DNA of 32,101 bases from Actinomycetes bacterium (GCA_021827485.1 JAKAVM010000106.1:109277-141377), one strand, 5' to 3'; numbered from the stretch's first letter, positions 15,497-23,817 are shown. Made by a program: numbers and translations. The notes: a model not told the origin generated them from the letters alone.

Positions 15497-15503
15497 TGGT
15501 CAA

Positions 15504-15526
15504 AATTCTAACCTATTTTTGGTCAC
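15504..15526 (-). promoter_or_regulatory. Candidate promoter and operator of the Phd/RelE pair
   Basis: On the minus strand TAGAAT (a candidate -10) ends 8 bases before the antitoxin ATG at 15496, and TTACGG lies 17 bases upstream. TGACCA occurs twice around it, near 15495-15501 and 15519-15525, as possible antitoxin contacts. Confidence 0.35.
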
Positions 15527-15534
15527 ACCGTAAA
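15515..15534 (+). repeat. Right 20-bp direct repeat flanking the Phd/RelE cassette
   Basis: ATTTTTGGTCACACCGTAAA, 17 of 20 identical to 14914-14933. It overlaps the cassette's putative promoter. Confidence 0.65.
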
Positions 15535-15618
15535 TCTCGCCTGTCCCTAGCGGGACTTTCCTGGCTAGCGCAGTGCCGTTCCTTCAGTCTGTTGGCCGGT
15601 TTTGTCTCACCCTAGGAG

Positions 15619-15624
15619 TACGCT
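15619..15624 (+). promoter_or_regulatory. Candidate -10 box for a leaderless ATG start
   Basis: TACGCT ends 7 bases before ATG 15632. There is no Shine-Dalgarno and no clear -35. Confidence 0.33.
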
Positions 15625-15631
15625 CTAGTTT

Positions 15632-16801
15632 ATGGGAAATATTAAATCTAGGTTACTTACGGGTCCTGAAGTTTCTAATTATAAAGCGGTGAATTCTGAG
15701 CGCAATGAACAGTGGGCATCCACGATGGGTGGGGTAGCTCAAGGTTCGATCTGCCTGGCTCATGGAGATGACGACCTTTCAATCGCCCCAATAGTACCGA
15801 TCTTACGTGGCCAGCGCGAGGATATTGAAGAGTCTCAGCTGGCTCGTGGGGCTACTCTCTCTCGTTCAAGTAAGGGAAGAGCTATACCAGAACCCGAAGA
15901 TGAATTTCGGACTTGCTTTGAGAGGGACCGTGATCGGATCTTACATTCGTCGTCTTTTCGTAGGCTGGCTGGCAAGACGCAAGTCTTTATCTTTCCCGCC
16001 GATCATCAGCGAACACGACTTACCCATGCTCTGGAAGTAGCTCAAGTTGCTGTTTCGATAGCGCGCGCATGTGGGCTGAATCAAGTGCTGGCAGAAGCCA
16101 TTGCTCTTGGGCATGACTGTGGGCACGGTCCTGGTGGTCACGCAAGTGAAGATGCGCTCAGTATTTACGTTGAAGGTGGGTATGACCATGCCGTGTGGGG
16201 AGCTGACGTAGCGCTCTCTCATCTAAATCTTTCGTACGAAACTCTCGACGGAATTCGAAATCATTCATGGTCGAGGCCCTCTCCATCTACTCCAGAGGGA
16301 ATAGTAGTATCGTGGGCAGATAGAATAGCTTACTGTTGTCACGACTTTGAAGACGCTGTATTGGCTGGAATTATATCCCAAGATCAACTTCCCGAAGAGG
16401 TAAGCTCCATTTGCGGGACCAAGAGGAGCAGCCAGCTGAGAACTTTTATCTTAGATATAGTGAACAACACTTGCGAGTCGGGAATTATCTCCATGTCAAG
16501 CCGGGTGGCTGGGGCTTTGTCTGGTCTGAGGCAATTCAATTATCAGCATATTTATCAGAGGCAAGCCTCAAAAGCACAAGAAGAACGTGTAATAAGAATG
16601 CTCCGTGCCCTGGTGGACCACTATTTATCCAATCCCAACCTGCTACCTGACAAGGCTTTAGACTCGTCGCGAGATCTTGCGACTAACGTGGTGAGTTACG
16701 TAGCAGGTATGACCGATCGATACTGCTCTGAACAGTCTCTTGAGCTACTTGACTGGTCTGAGAACGATTTACCTATTGGGATAAGTGGGAGGAGTATTTA
16801 G
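15632..16801 (+). CDS. dgt: dGTPase-like HD-domain triphosphohydrolase
   Basis: A 389-residue HD-superfamily protein related to dGTP triphosphohydrolases (dNTP to nucleoside + triphosphate). Homology begins near residue 65 (LARGATLSRSSKGRAIPEPEDEF..). The metal ligands are visible: H132 (RLTHALEV), H161-D162 (GHDCGHGPGGH) and D230 (WADRIAY). The N-terminal ~60 residues are extra compared with relatives; ATG 15632 is supported only by a TACGCT box, and translation may begin later, for example at ATG 15725. The next gene starts 184 bases on with its own ribosome site. Confidence 0.82.
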   Translation: MGNIKSRLLTGPEVSNYKAVNSERNEQWASTMGGVAQGSICLAHGDDDLSIAPIVPILRGQREDIEESQLARGATLSRSSKGRAIPEPEDEFRTCFERDRDRILHSSSFRRLAGKTQVFIFPADHQRTRLTHALEVAQVAVSIARACGLNQVLAEAIALGHDCGHGPGGHASEDALSIYVEGGYDHAVWGADVALSHLNLSYETLDGIRNHSWSRPSPSTPEGIVVSWADRIAYCCHDFEDAVLAGIISQDQLPEEVSSICGTKRSSQLRTFILDIVNNTCESGIISMSSRVAGALSGLRQFNYQHIYQRQASKAQEERVIRMLRALVDHYLSNPNLLPDKALDSSRDLATNVVSYVAGMTDRYCSEQSLELLDWSENDLPIGISGRSI

Positions 16802-16832
16802 CTCTTACCAATTCGGTACCTGCAGGTAAGCT

Positions 16833-16869
16833 ATTGCTATTACTGCGTGGGTACTGTAATATAAGCAAT
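16833..16869. other. Inverted repeat downstream of the dGTPase gene
   Basis: ATTGCT-a-TTAC (16833-16843) pairs with GTAA-tata-AGCAAT (16856-16869) around a 12-base loop. It could be a terminator without a T tract, or a regulatory hairpin in the leader of the STAS-ANTAR gene. Confidence 0.35.
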
Positions 16870-16985
16870 ACAAGTTGTGTTGTGGCCTAATTGTGCCCAA
16901 TGTAAATTTCGTTGCTCTAGACCTTGGCAGCGTGAAATCTGAGAATTTTGCTCGGATCCCACCAAGGTAGTAAGGAGCAGCGTAG

Positions 16986-17597
16986 ATGTCATTATCAAGC
17001 GAGGACACACCGGCCAATGTCGGCTTTCACGCAAAGTTTGGTTTGGAAGCCAAGCTTGCAGGGTATGGAGTAGTCGTCAAACTTACGGGTGGCATTGCTA
17101 ATGAGGATGCTGGCGAAGTGGAAAAATTTTTTGATGCTGTTATAGCGTCTGGCTACTTTTCAATAGTACTAGAACTAGAGAGACTCGATTTAATCGATTC
17201 TGCTGGTTTGAGGGTCATTACCAATTGTGCAAATAGCTTTATGGCATCGGGAGGAGAACTTATTCTTCGCTCGAGGATTGGTCAGAGTGATTTTTCAAGT
17301 GAGGAATACAACCAAGCGAACATCTTGGTCTCTGGAGTCTCGGGAATTGCAAGTGACGAACAAGCAAACATAACTGACGATGAGCTTGGAGAACGACTGC
17401 GGAAAGTTTTGTTAGACCAAGAACTCATTCCGCTGGCTCAAGGCATAATCATGGAGCGTGAGGGAACTGATCCTCAAATGGCCCACAAGATCCTTATTGA
17501 TTTATCACAGGAACGTGGTATATCGCTTCTTGAAATTGCTCAGGCGCTAGTTACTTCAACAATGTCTAGTAATTTATCGACGATTCGAGAGTCGTGA
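16986..17597 (+). CDS. STAS-ANTAR regulatory protein
   Basis: A 203-residue protein with AAGGAG about 9 bases before ATG 16986. Residues ~25-100 form a STAS (anti-anti-sigma-like) domain with ELERLDLIDSAGLRVI, where Ser is the usual phosphorylation site. Residues ~130-195 form an ANTAR domain (LAQGIIMEREGTDPQMAHKILIDLSQERGISLLEIAQALV). ANTAR proteins bind paired RNA hairpins and prevent transcription termination. STAS-ANTAR links suggest input from a serine-kinase switch. It is one of three ANTAR proteins within about 4.4 kb. Confidence 0.8.
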   Translation: MSLSSEDTPANVGFHAKFGLEAKLAGYGVVVKLTGGIANEDAGEVEKFFDAVIASGYFSIVLELERLDLIDSAGLRVITNCANSFMASGGELILRSRIGQSDFSSEEYNQANILVSGVSGIASDEQANITDDELGERLRKVLLDQELIPLAQGIIMEREGTDPQMAHKILIDLSQERGISLLEIAQALVTSTMSSNLSTIRES

Positions 17598-17730
17598 GAG
17601 GTAGTTCGACTGAATGGTCTTTTTACAATACAACGCAATTAGTCATCGACTTGATGATGTGTGGCCAGAATGAACGCTGATCTTATTGTAACAGATGGCA
17701 CCCAAATTCTTTTTTATGAAAGGAGATACA

Positions 17731-19005
17731 ATGTATCCAAAGAAGAGAGATAGTCATATACAACGCAGCAGGCGAGCAAGGAGGTTATTGGCCACTTTAG
17801 TGTCATTGTTACTAGTAATGGGCAGCACACTTATTGTGCTAAGTCTTGCCACGATCGGGGAAAGCTCGGCAAGTGTTTTGCATGCAACCAATCCCGGCCT
17901 AGGAACCGCTGGCTCTTATTCGGTTCTAGCTGCGACAGCGGTGACCAATACTGGACCCAGCGTGCTCTCTCAGGATCTGGGCTTGACAAATTCTGCAGTA
18001 TCCTCTTTGACGGGCTTTCCGCCAGGGACAGTACTTGGTACGACTAATCAAGGAAATGCTCAAGCAGCTCAAGCCGAAAGTGATAATACAGCTGCGTATC
18101 TGAACTTGGCCGGGCAGTCAGGCGCTACATCAGAACCTGCCGACTTAGGTGGGCTCACTCTCGTTAGTGGGATCTATTCAACTCCTGGAGGGGCAATGTC
18201 TCTCACCGGAACGCTAACGCTTAATGGACAGGGCAATCCTAACGGAGTATTTATTTTCCAAATGGCTTCGACGCTTACTACAGCAGGTTCGAGTCAGGTG
18301 GTGTTAATCAACTCCGCCAACCCATGTAATGTGTTTTGGCAAGTTGGAAGCTCAGCTACTCTTGGAACGAGTTCATCAATCCAAGGTTCTGTCTTGGCTT
18401 TGACATCAATTACCGCTACTACCAGTGCTGTAATAAATGGAAGACTACTAGCACAAAATGGGGCAGTTACTCTTGACGACAACTCGATTACTAATCCAAC
18501 TTGCGCGCTGCCTCCAACAACAACTACGACAACTGCTGCGCCAACGACTACAACAGCTGCTCCAACAACTACAACAGCCATTGGAAGTACAACTACTAGC
18601 GTACCTGCAACTCTTGCACCTGTAACGACTACGACGATTTCACCAGTTACCACAGGTTCAACGACATCTACCACTACGTCGACGATTGCGCCAACGACTA
18701 CAGTGATTGCTCCAACAACTACAGTTATTGCACCAGCCACCACGACCACTCTTCCACCTATAAGTGTAGTACCGGCCGCTGGTGTGGGACCGACGACAAC
18801 ACTCCCAGGTACAACTAGCCCTAGCACAACCTTTACTGGAATCCCGTTAGGTGCACCTGCAACAGGCGGCGGAGGAACTTCCAGAGGACCGAACAAGTTC
18901 TTACTTGGGGCTGGATTACTATCCATTTTAGGTGCGCTTGTAGCAACAAGTGTAGGAGTATCGAAGCGCAGGAGGATTTTGCGTGAAAATATTCAAGAGG
19001 ACTAG
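17731..19005 (+). CDS. DUF3494 (ice-binding-like) surface protein with Thr-rich stalk
   Basis: A 424-residue secreted protein. ATG 17731 has a strong ribosome site (AAAGGAG, 17719-17725); the frame opens earlier at 17695 without one. The order is a twin-Arg-containing basic N-terminus with a signal helix (about 20-45), and a DUF3494 beta-solenoid domain (about 55-258: GSYSVLAATAVTNTGPS, GLTLVSGIYSTPG, GVFIFQMASTL, GSSSSIQGSVLA-like strands, NGRLLAQNGAVTLD). Then come a Thr/Pro/Ala stalk (about 260-360), a sorting-like motif APATGG, a membrane helix and KRRR. DUF3494 includes ice-binding proteins and adhesins. The sortase gene next door suggests cell-wall anchoring. Confidence 0.82.
   Translation: MYPKKRDSHIQRSRRARRLLATLVSLLLVMGSTLIVLSLATIGESSASVLHATNPGLGTAGSYSVLAATAVTNTGPSVLSQDLGLTNSAVSSLTGFPPGTVLGTTNQGNAQAAQAESDNTAAYLNLAGQSGATSEPADLGGLTLVSGIYSTPGGAMSLTGTLTLNGQGNPNGVFIFQMASTLTTAGSSQVVLINSANPCNVFWQVGSSATLGTSSSIQGSVLALTSITATTSAVINGRLLAQNGAVTLDDNSITNPTCALPPTTTTTTAAPTTTTAAPTTTTAIGSTTTSVPATLAPVTTTTISPVTTGSTTSTTTSTIAPTTTVIAPTTTVIAPATTTTLPPISVVPAAGVGPTTTLPGTTSPSTTFTGIPLGAPATGGGGTSRGPNKFLLGAGLLSILGALVATSVGVSKRRRILRENIQED
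18505..18795 (+). repeat. Thr-rich low-complexity stalk region
   Basis: The coding sequence is built from repeated ACT/ACA/ACG codons mixed with GCT/CCA, giving runs such as PTTTTAAPTTTTA. The repeats are degenerate at DNA level but likely vary in length. Confidence 0.8.
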
Positions 19006-19045
19006 AACCATGAATTGCAATATCGAAGAACGTTAGGACTTTTAG

Positions 19046-19777
19046 GTGGGATTTCCCAAGAGAAGTAAAGATAGAGTCAATAGTGAACCAGGCAAAGCTC
19101 GAAGGATCAATGTCTGGTTCGCAATAGCAGCTGCATTCGTACTAAGTGCCTCGACTTTCTTTGCTCTGGCGGGAATATATGATCCGAGGCCACCTCCTGC
19201 TCCGAGCACTAATGCATACTATCCTACTACGATAGATAGTGTGCGAAGTAATGGGAATGCTAATAATACTGGTGGAGCTGAGGCTGGGAATGGGTCAAGT
19301 TCTAACTATCTTGCCCGATCTCTGCCAGTGTCACTTTCAATTCCATCGATAGGAGTTACGAGTAATCTTTCCTTGTTGGGCCTAAACGCTGACGGAACTG
19401 TTCAAGTACCTAACAGTTGGACTGAAGCTGGGTGGTACCAATTCGGTCCAACTCCGGGCCAACAAGGATCGGCAGTTATCTTGGGGCATGTGGATTCAGT
19501 TAGTGGGCCAGCTGTCTTTTATGAGTTGGGCTCGCTGGTCCCTGGTGATATAGTTCAAGTTAGCCTGGCCGACGGTACCGTTGTACAGTTTAGAGTTTCC
19601 TATCTTGCAAGCTACGTGAAGAGTGCTTTCCCCGCAAGACTGGTTTATGGCAATACTAACGGCAGTACCTTGAATCTAGTCACATGTGGCGGGAGTTTTG
19701 ACAGCTCCACTCATCAATATCTGTCAAACACTGTGGTCTATACAACTTTTTTCAGTTCAGCGAAGTTAGCCAGTTAG
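19046..19777 (+). CDS. Class F-like sortase
   Basis: A 243-residue protein starting at GTG 19046 with AGGA 7 bases upstream. A single N-terminal helix (about 24-46), a Pro/Ser/Asn linker, and then a sortase domain from about residue 95 (SLSIPSIGVTSNL). The catalytic His is H148 in ILGHVDS and the catalytic Cys is C214 in LVTCGGSF. The Arg usually expected a few residues after the Cys region is not obvious (the stretch HQYLSNTVVY has none). Sortases join surface proteins to the cell wall, and the adjacent DUF3494 protein with its APATGG motif is the likely substrate. Confidence 0.82.
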   Translation: MGFPKRSKDRVNSEPGKARRINVWFAIAAAFVLSASTFFALAGIYDPRPPPAPSTNAYYPTTIDSVRSNGNANNTGGAEAGNGSSSNYLARSLPVSLSIPSIGVTSNLSLLGLNADGTVQVPNSWTEAGWYQFGPTPGQQGSAVILGHVDSVSGPAVFYELGSLVPGDIVQVSLADGTVVQFRVSYLASYVKSAFPARLVYGNTNGSTLNLVTCGGSFDSSTHQYLSNTVVYTTFFSSAKLAS

Positions 19778-19814
19778 TTCGGTAGGAGCAAAACAGCGTG
19801 ATAGAGAATAAATC

Positions 19815-20501
19815 ATGACCAACAAGAGAATGCTTAGAATACTTACTGAACTAAATAGTGCTGGTGATGAAAGTTCAAGGTCACGTAGCTTGTGCTTAGT
19901 TTGCTCAAAGATCGTCGTAGTAACCGGGGCTGGAATCATGATCATGACTGACGATAAGCAGCGTGGATCGATATGTAGCTCCAATTCTGTCAGTGCACTT
20001 ATCGAAGATTTGCAGTATACCCTAGGAGAGGGACCGTGTATAGATGCGTACAGGGATGACCAGCCAGTAACGGAGGCGGACCTTCAAGGAAATGGCTTCG
20101 CGCGATGGCCCGGTTTTGCGCCTGCTGTGCTTTCAGCTGGTGTAAGGGCAGTTTTTGGCTTTCCAATGCGAGTCGGTGGGATTCGCCTTGGGGCAATGAA
20201 TCTCTATAGAGACAGGATAGGTCCATTGAGCGACGACCAGCATGCTGATGCTCTCGTGATGGCTGGAGTTGCAGCGCGAGTATTCTTGGGCATGTCGGCA
20301 AAGGAACTAGAAGACAATTCAGATCTTCGACTAAATGTTCATCAAGCTGCTGGTATGGTATCAGTTCAGCTTGCAATTAGCGTGGGAGATGCATTAATCC
20401 GGCTTCGAGCATATGCTTTTGCTAATAGCCGTCCGCTAGATAATTTAGCCAACGATGTAGTTTCAGGAGCAATTCGTTTTGAGAATTTGGGATATAATTG
20501 A
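19815..20501 (+). CDS. GAF-ANTAR regulator (copy 1)
   Basis: A 228-residue protein: GAF sensor domain (about 10-160, with LQYTLGEGPCIDAYRDDQPV and FGFPMRVGGIRLGAMNLYRD) and a C-terminal ANTAR domain (HQAAGMVSVQLAISVGDALIRLRAYAFANSRPLDNLANDVV). The architecture is typical of actinobacterial RNA-binding antiterminators with small-molecule or redox input. The Cys in GEGPC is conserved in this group. It is paralogous to the next gene; the arrangement suggests tandem duplication. Confidence 0.83.
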   Translation: MTNKRMLRILTELNSAGDESSRSRSLCLVCSKIVVVTGAGIMIMTDDKQRGSICSSNSVSALIEDLQYTLGEGPCIDAYRDDQPVTEADLQGNGFARWPGFAPAVLSAGVRAVFGFPMRVGGIRLGAMNLYRDRIGPLSDDQHADALVMAGVAARVFLGMSAKELEDNSDLRLNVHQAAGMVSVQLAISVGDALIRLRAYAFANSRPLDNLANDVVSGAIRFENLGYN

Positions 20502-20588
20502 GGCGCAGGGATCTATCACATATTGGATGGTTGCACTTCTTTACCGAGTGGAGGCCGAGACTCTTAAGAAAGAGAGGACATCTCAAAT

Positions 20589-21317
20589 ATGACAAATGCA
20601 AGTAGCGTTCTAAAACATCCACTATTGGCCCGTACCTTTGTCGAGCTTGCCGATACGTTAGTCGATGATTTCGATGTGGTTGATCTTCTCTCACTGCTCA
20701 GCGAACGTTGTGTCGAGATTCTTGGGGTATCATCAGCGGGTTTGCTCTTGACCTCGGCGGAAGGAGAGCTGAGAGTCATGGCTTCATCGAGCGAGGCGAT
20801 GCGGGCCGTTGAACTTTTTGAGCTACAAAGTCAAGAAGGTCCTTGTTTTGATTGTGTATGTAGCGGTAAACAGATTACAAACTCCGATTTGGCCACCGCC
20901 CAGGAGTTGTGGCCGCGCTTTGCCCGTGAAGCTCTAAATGCAGGGTTTCACTCAGTACTTGCCCTCCCGATGAGTTTGCGTGGTTCGGTCGTCGGGGCAC
21001 TGAATCTATTTAGCGACCAAGTCGGACTTATGGATGAGCAAGATGTAGTTGTGGCGCAGTCTCTAGCAGATATTGCTACAATTGCAATTTTTCAACAAAG
21101 AGCAGCATCTGAATCTCAGGTGATCAATACGAATCTAAATATCGCCCTCAACAGCAGAGTGACAATTGAACAAGCCAAAGGTATTCTGTCAGAGCGACTT
21201 GTAATTGATATGGCGGAGGCATTCTCGCACTTGCGCGGTTACGCTCGAAGTCATAATCTCCTATTAGTCAACGTTGCGCAAACAATCATTGATGGGACTT
21301 TGGAGATTCATCGATAA
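20589..21317 (+). CDS. GAF-ANTAR regulator (copy 2)
   Basis: A 242-residue protein with AGAGAGGA before ATG 20589. GAF domain (about 25-165: ILGVSSAGLLLTSAEGELRV, LQSQEGPCFDCVCSGKQI, LALPMSLRGSVVGALNLFSD) and ANTAR domain (about 185-240: IEQAKGILSERLVIDMAEAFSHLRGYARSHNLLLVNVAQTII). It shares the EGPC motif and layout with the preceding gene. The kdpD C-terminal gene starts 32 bases after its stop, so transcription may run into the potassium island. RNA targets are unknown. Confidence 0.86.
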   Translation: MTNASSVLKHPLLARTFVELADTLVDDFDVVDLLSLLSERCVEILGVSSAGLLLTSAEGELRVMASSSEAMRAVELFELQSQEGPCFDCVCSGKQITNSDLATAQELWPRFAREALNAGFHSVLALPMSLRGSVVGALNLFSDQVGLMDEQDVVVAQSLADIATIAIFQQRAASESQVINTNLNIALNSRVTIEQAKGILSERLVIDMAEAFSHLRGYARSHNLLLVNVAQTIIDGTLEIHR

Positions 21318-21348
21318 GCGCTAAGTATTTTCTATAAAGGCGTGGCCA

Positions 21349-22875
21349 ATGAGTCGAGAAGCTGATAAGCAAATAGAGTCAACAAGGCGACGCCAGATAG
21401 CCCTTGGTACGGCATGGTCAATCATCCTGGTCATTGCGTTAGGAGCAGCAATGCTTCCAGTGCGCGGCCACCTGAGTGTGGCAACAACCGCTCTTGTTCT
21501 CGTCGTACCGGTAGTAGTGGGGGTGGCTACTGGAGGTCTTGTGGCTGGGATAATTGCCACGGCAGCAGGGTTTTTAGTTTATGACTTTGTATTTATTCCA
21601 CCTTACTATACGCTCTCAGTTGGCCAAGCACAGAACTGGACTGCTCTAGCAGTGTATGTAGTTGTTATGTTTATAGTTGCACAGGTAGTTGCTCGTCTGG
21701 ATTTGACCAAGGCTGAAGCTAATAGACGTGCAACGGAAGTTAGACGACTTTTTGATCTTTCTGAGTTGCTGGTACGTGAGTCAGGCGCTGCTGAGTTGCT
21801 TGACACTATTGTAACTACTGTTAGTCAAGCATTTGACTTAGATGGTGCTGCGCTGCTCTTGCCTATTGAAGGTCGATTAGCGCTAGCAGCATCAGCAGGA
21901 ATAGCGCTTTCAGAGCAAGAACTCAGTGAGATCTCCGCGGCAACTCAGGTTCCAGTCCGCTTGGGGACAGCGTGGATGGAGAGCGAGGGAGTTCAAGTAG
22001 TTCCCCTTTCTCCATCTGGCCAACCTATTGGGCTTTTAGTGTTGCGCGGACTGACTAGCGGACGTAAAGATCAAGACCTCCTTCGAGCTTTCGCCAATCA
22101 CTTGGCGCTCGCACTCGAACGCTCTCAACTACGCGAGCAGGCTTTGCGGGCGCAGCTTTTGGAGGAGATTGACCGTTTGCGGCGCTCTTTGGTTGGAGCT
22201 GTATCACATGATCTTAGAACTCCGCTGGCTACCATCAAAGTTTCTACTTCTGCTCTGTTAGACTTAGATGCACCAATTGCTGGTCCAGATGCGCGAGAGC
22301 TAGTTGGACTTATTGATGTACAAACAGATCGTTTGGACAGGCTAGTTTCGAATTTGCTCGACATGACCCGGATCCAATCTGGAGCTTTGGAAGTTCGTTG
22401 TCAACCTACTACTTTGAGTGAATTGCTGGACGAAGCTTTAGAGGTACTTGGCCCTTCAGAAGAGTTTCAATCAGTTATATTTACCCCCCAAGAGGATCTT
22501 CCATTTGTAAACGTTGACCATGTGCTAACCTGTCAGGTTATCGCCAATTTGATTGATAACGCAATACGATATTCACCAGCAGGTTCTCCAGTAATTGTGT
22601 CAGCAGAACGTGCATCGAATGACACTATCGAAGTATCTGTAAGCGATAAGGGGCCCGGAATTCCAGAGGCTGAGCGTGCAAGTATATTTCATATGTTCAA
22701 CCGCCGAGAAGCTGGTGGAAGAGGAGGACTAGGACTTGCGATTGCTTGGGCATTTATCGACGCTCATAAAGAGAGAATTTGGGTTCGTGAAAAAAACGGC
22801 GGAGGCTCGTGCTTTGTTTTTACACTCCCAATTGCAAAGTCGGACTCAATAATAGATAAGTCAGAGATTGCCTGA
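21349..22875 (+). CDS. kdpD: KdpD C-terminal half: DUF4118 sensor histidine kinase
   Basis: A 508-residue protein matching only the second half of classical KdpD. It has four membrane helices of DUF4118 (about 17-120), a GAF-like domain (about 130-260), a HisKA box with H287 in VSHDLRTPLATIK, and a HATPase_c domain (NLIDNAIRYSP, DKGPGIPEAE, GGLGLAIA). The N-terminal KdpD and USP domains are absent; they are encoded by the gene at 28589-29866. It would phosphorylate KdpE in response to K+ limitation. Its stop overlaps kdpE (TGATG). Confidence 0.9.
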   Translation: MSREADKQIESTRRRQIALGTAWSIILVIALGAAMLPVRGHLSVATTALVLVVPVVVGVATGGLVAGIIATAAGFLVYDFVFIPPYYTLSVGQAQNWTALAVYVVVMFIVAQVVARLDLTKAEANRRATEVRRLFDLSELLVRESGAAELLDTIVTTVSQAFDLDGAALLLPIEGRLALAASAGIALSEQELSEISAATQVPVRLGTAWMESEGVQVVPLSPSGQPIGLLVLRGLTSGRKDQDLLRAFANHLALALERSQLREQALRAQLLEEIDRLRRSLVGAVSHDLRTPLATIKVSTSALLDLDAPIAGPDARELVGLIDVQTDRLDRLVSNLLDMTRIQSGALEVRCQPTTLSELLDEALEVLGPSEEFQSVIFTPQEDLPFVNVDHVLTCQVIANLIDNAIRYSPAGSPVIVSAERASNDTIEVSVSDKGPGIPEAERASIFHMFNRREAGGRGGLGLAIAWAFIDAHKERIWVREKNGGGSCFVFTLPIAKSDSIIDKSEIA

Positions 22876-23552
22876 TGGCCCGTGTACTTGTCGTAGATGA
22901 CGATCGATCTTTGTTGCGAGCACTAAGAGTTGGACTATCTGCCCGAGGGCATATAGTAACTCTGGCCGTAAGTGCTGAAGAGGGACTTTCAAAAGTGGCG
23001 CTTGAAAGTCCAGAAATAGTTATCCTTGATCTCGGCCTTCCAGATATTGACGGACTTGAAGTTTGTCACCGGATACGACAGTTTAGCGATGTTCCCATAA
23101 TAGTACTTTCAGCTACGAGTCTTGAAGATCGTAAAGTAAAAGCACTTGATGGTGGTGCCAATGATTACGTAACGAAACCTTTTGGCATGGCTGAACTAGA
23201 AGCTCGGATTCGTACTGCAATTCGAAATCGCCCAGTTGATAGCGAAATTATCGAAGGTAAAGTAGTGGTCGGAGAACTAGAAGTTGACCTAGTTCATCAT
23301 CAAGCACAATTTCTAGGCAATCAGGTCGAGCTTACGGCAAAGGAGTTTGACCTGCTGGCCTTTTTGGCTCAGCACGCAGGCAAAGTATGTACACATCAGA
23401 TGATCTTGGGTCAAGTTTGGGGTGGTGAATATTCAAGTGAATCTGAGTATCTTCGGGTCTATATTTATAGGCTTCGGCGCAAGCTTGGCGACACCGAGGG
23501 TCATTTGCTGCGTACTTCTCCGGGAATCGGTTATTCAATTCAGTCTGAGTGA
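22875..23552 (+). CDS. kdpE: Response regulator KdpE
   Basis: A 225-residue OmpR-family regulator. Receiver domain with DDD at 8-10, phospho-acceptor D52 (VILDLGLPDIDG) and YVTKPF; winged-helix domain (LTAKEFDLLAFLAQHAGKVCTHQMIL, LRVYIYRLRRKLG). It is coupled to the kinase gene by the TGATG overlap and sits directly upstream of the kdp structural genes, which it should activate. Confidence 0.92.
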   Translation: MARVLVVDDDRSLLRALRVGLSARGHIVTLAVSAEEGLSKVALESPEIVILDLGLPDIDGLEVCHRIRQFSDVPIIVLSATSLEDRKVKALDGGANDYVTKPFGMAELEARIRTAIRNRPVDSEIIEGKVVVGELEVDLVHHQAQFLGNQVELTAKEFDLLAFLAQHAGKVCTHQMILGQVWGGEYSSESEYLRVYIYRLRRKLGDTEGHLLRTSPGIGYSIQSE

Positions 23553-23568
23553 GTTTTATCAAATCTGG

Positions 23569-23584
23569 TTTGTAGATTCACAAA
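23569..23584. promoter_or_regulatory. Candidate operator upstream of the kdp structural genes
   Basis: TTTGT-N6-ACAAA is an AT-rich inverted repeat 64 bases before the first small gene of the operon. A KdpE site is a guess from position only; no clear promoter is seen. Confidence 0.25.
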
Positions 23585-23647
23585 TTATTTACGCTAACTA
23601 AGGTCAGGTTCACTCCCGGTTAATGATGTCCGGCTTATGGTGGCTAT

Positions 23648-23731
23648 ATGGCTGACTTTTTTGCAGTTGTAAGCGTCGTTCTATTCGCGGGTGCAATGCT
23701 TGGGTTGATACGAGCACTTGAGCGAGTATGA
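23648..23731 (+). CDS. 27-aa membrane peptide upstream of KdpF
   Basis: One hydrophobic helix, MADFFAVVSVVLFAG.., ending in LIRALERV. Peptides of this type (MAD..hydrophobic..R..E.L/V) commonly precede kdpF in actinobacterial kdp operons. Its stop overlaps the kdpF start (ATGA), which argues that it is translated. The function is unknown; it is perhaps an accessory of the KdpFABC complex. Confidence 0.65.
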   Translation: MADFFAVVSVVLFAGAMLGLIRALERV

Positions 23732-23817
23732 CTCCGGTACAGGGTATCCTGCTTGTTCTCTCTATAGCTCTCCTTGTCTATCTTGGCTTAGCACTTTTCA
23801 AGCCTGAGTGGTTCTAA
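23728..23817 (+). CDS. kdpF: K+-transporting ATPase subunit KdpF
   Basis: A 29-residue single-helix peptide, MTPVQGILLVLSIALLVYLGLA followed by LFKPEWF. It matches KdpF, the small lipid-like subunit that stabilises KdpABC. Length and position before kdpA are typical. It overlaps the upstream peptide by four bases and the following 17-codon frame by one base (TAATG). Confidence 0.85.
   Translation: MTPVQGILLVLSIALLVYLGLALFKPEWF

Noticed and set aside
18294-18926. Long minus-strand open frame rich in Val and Gly
   Set aside because: It is the complement of the Thr/Ala-rich stalk codons of the DUF3494 gene; composition alone keeps it open.
23553-23647. c-di-AMP (ydaO) or other riboswitch before the kdp genes
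   Set aside because: The gap is under 100 bases and I do not see the conserved ydaO core or a terminator.
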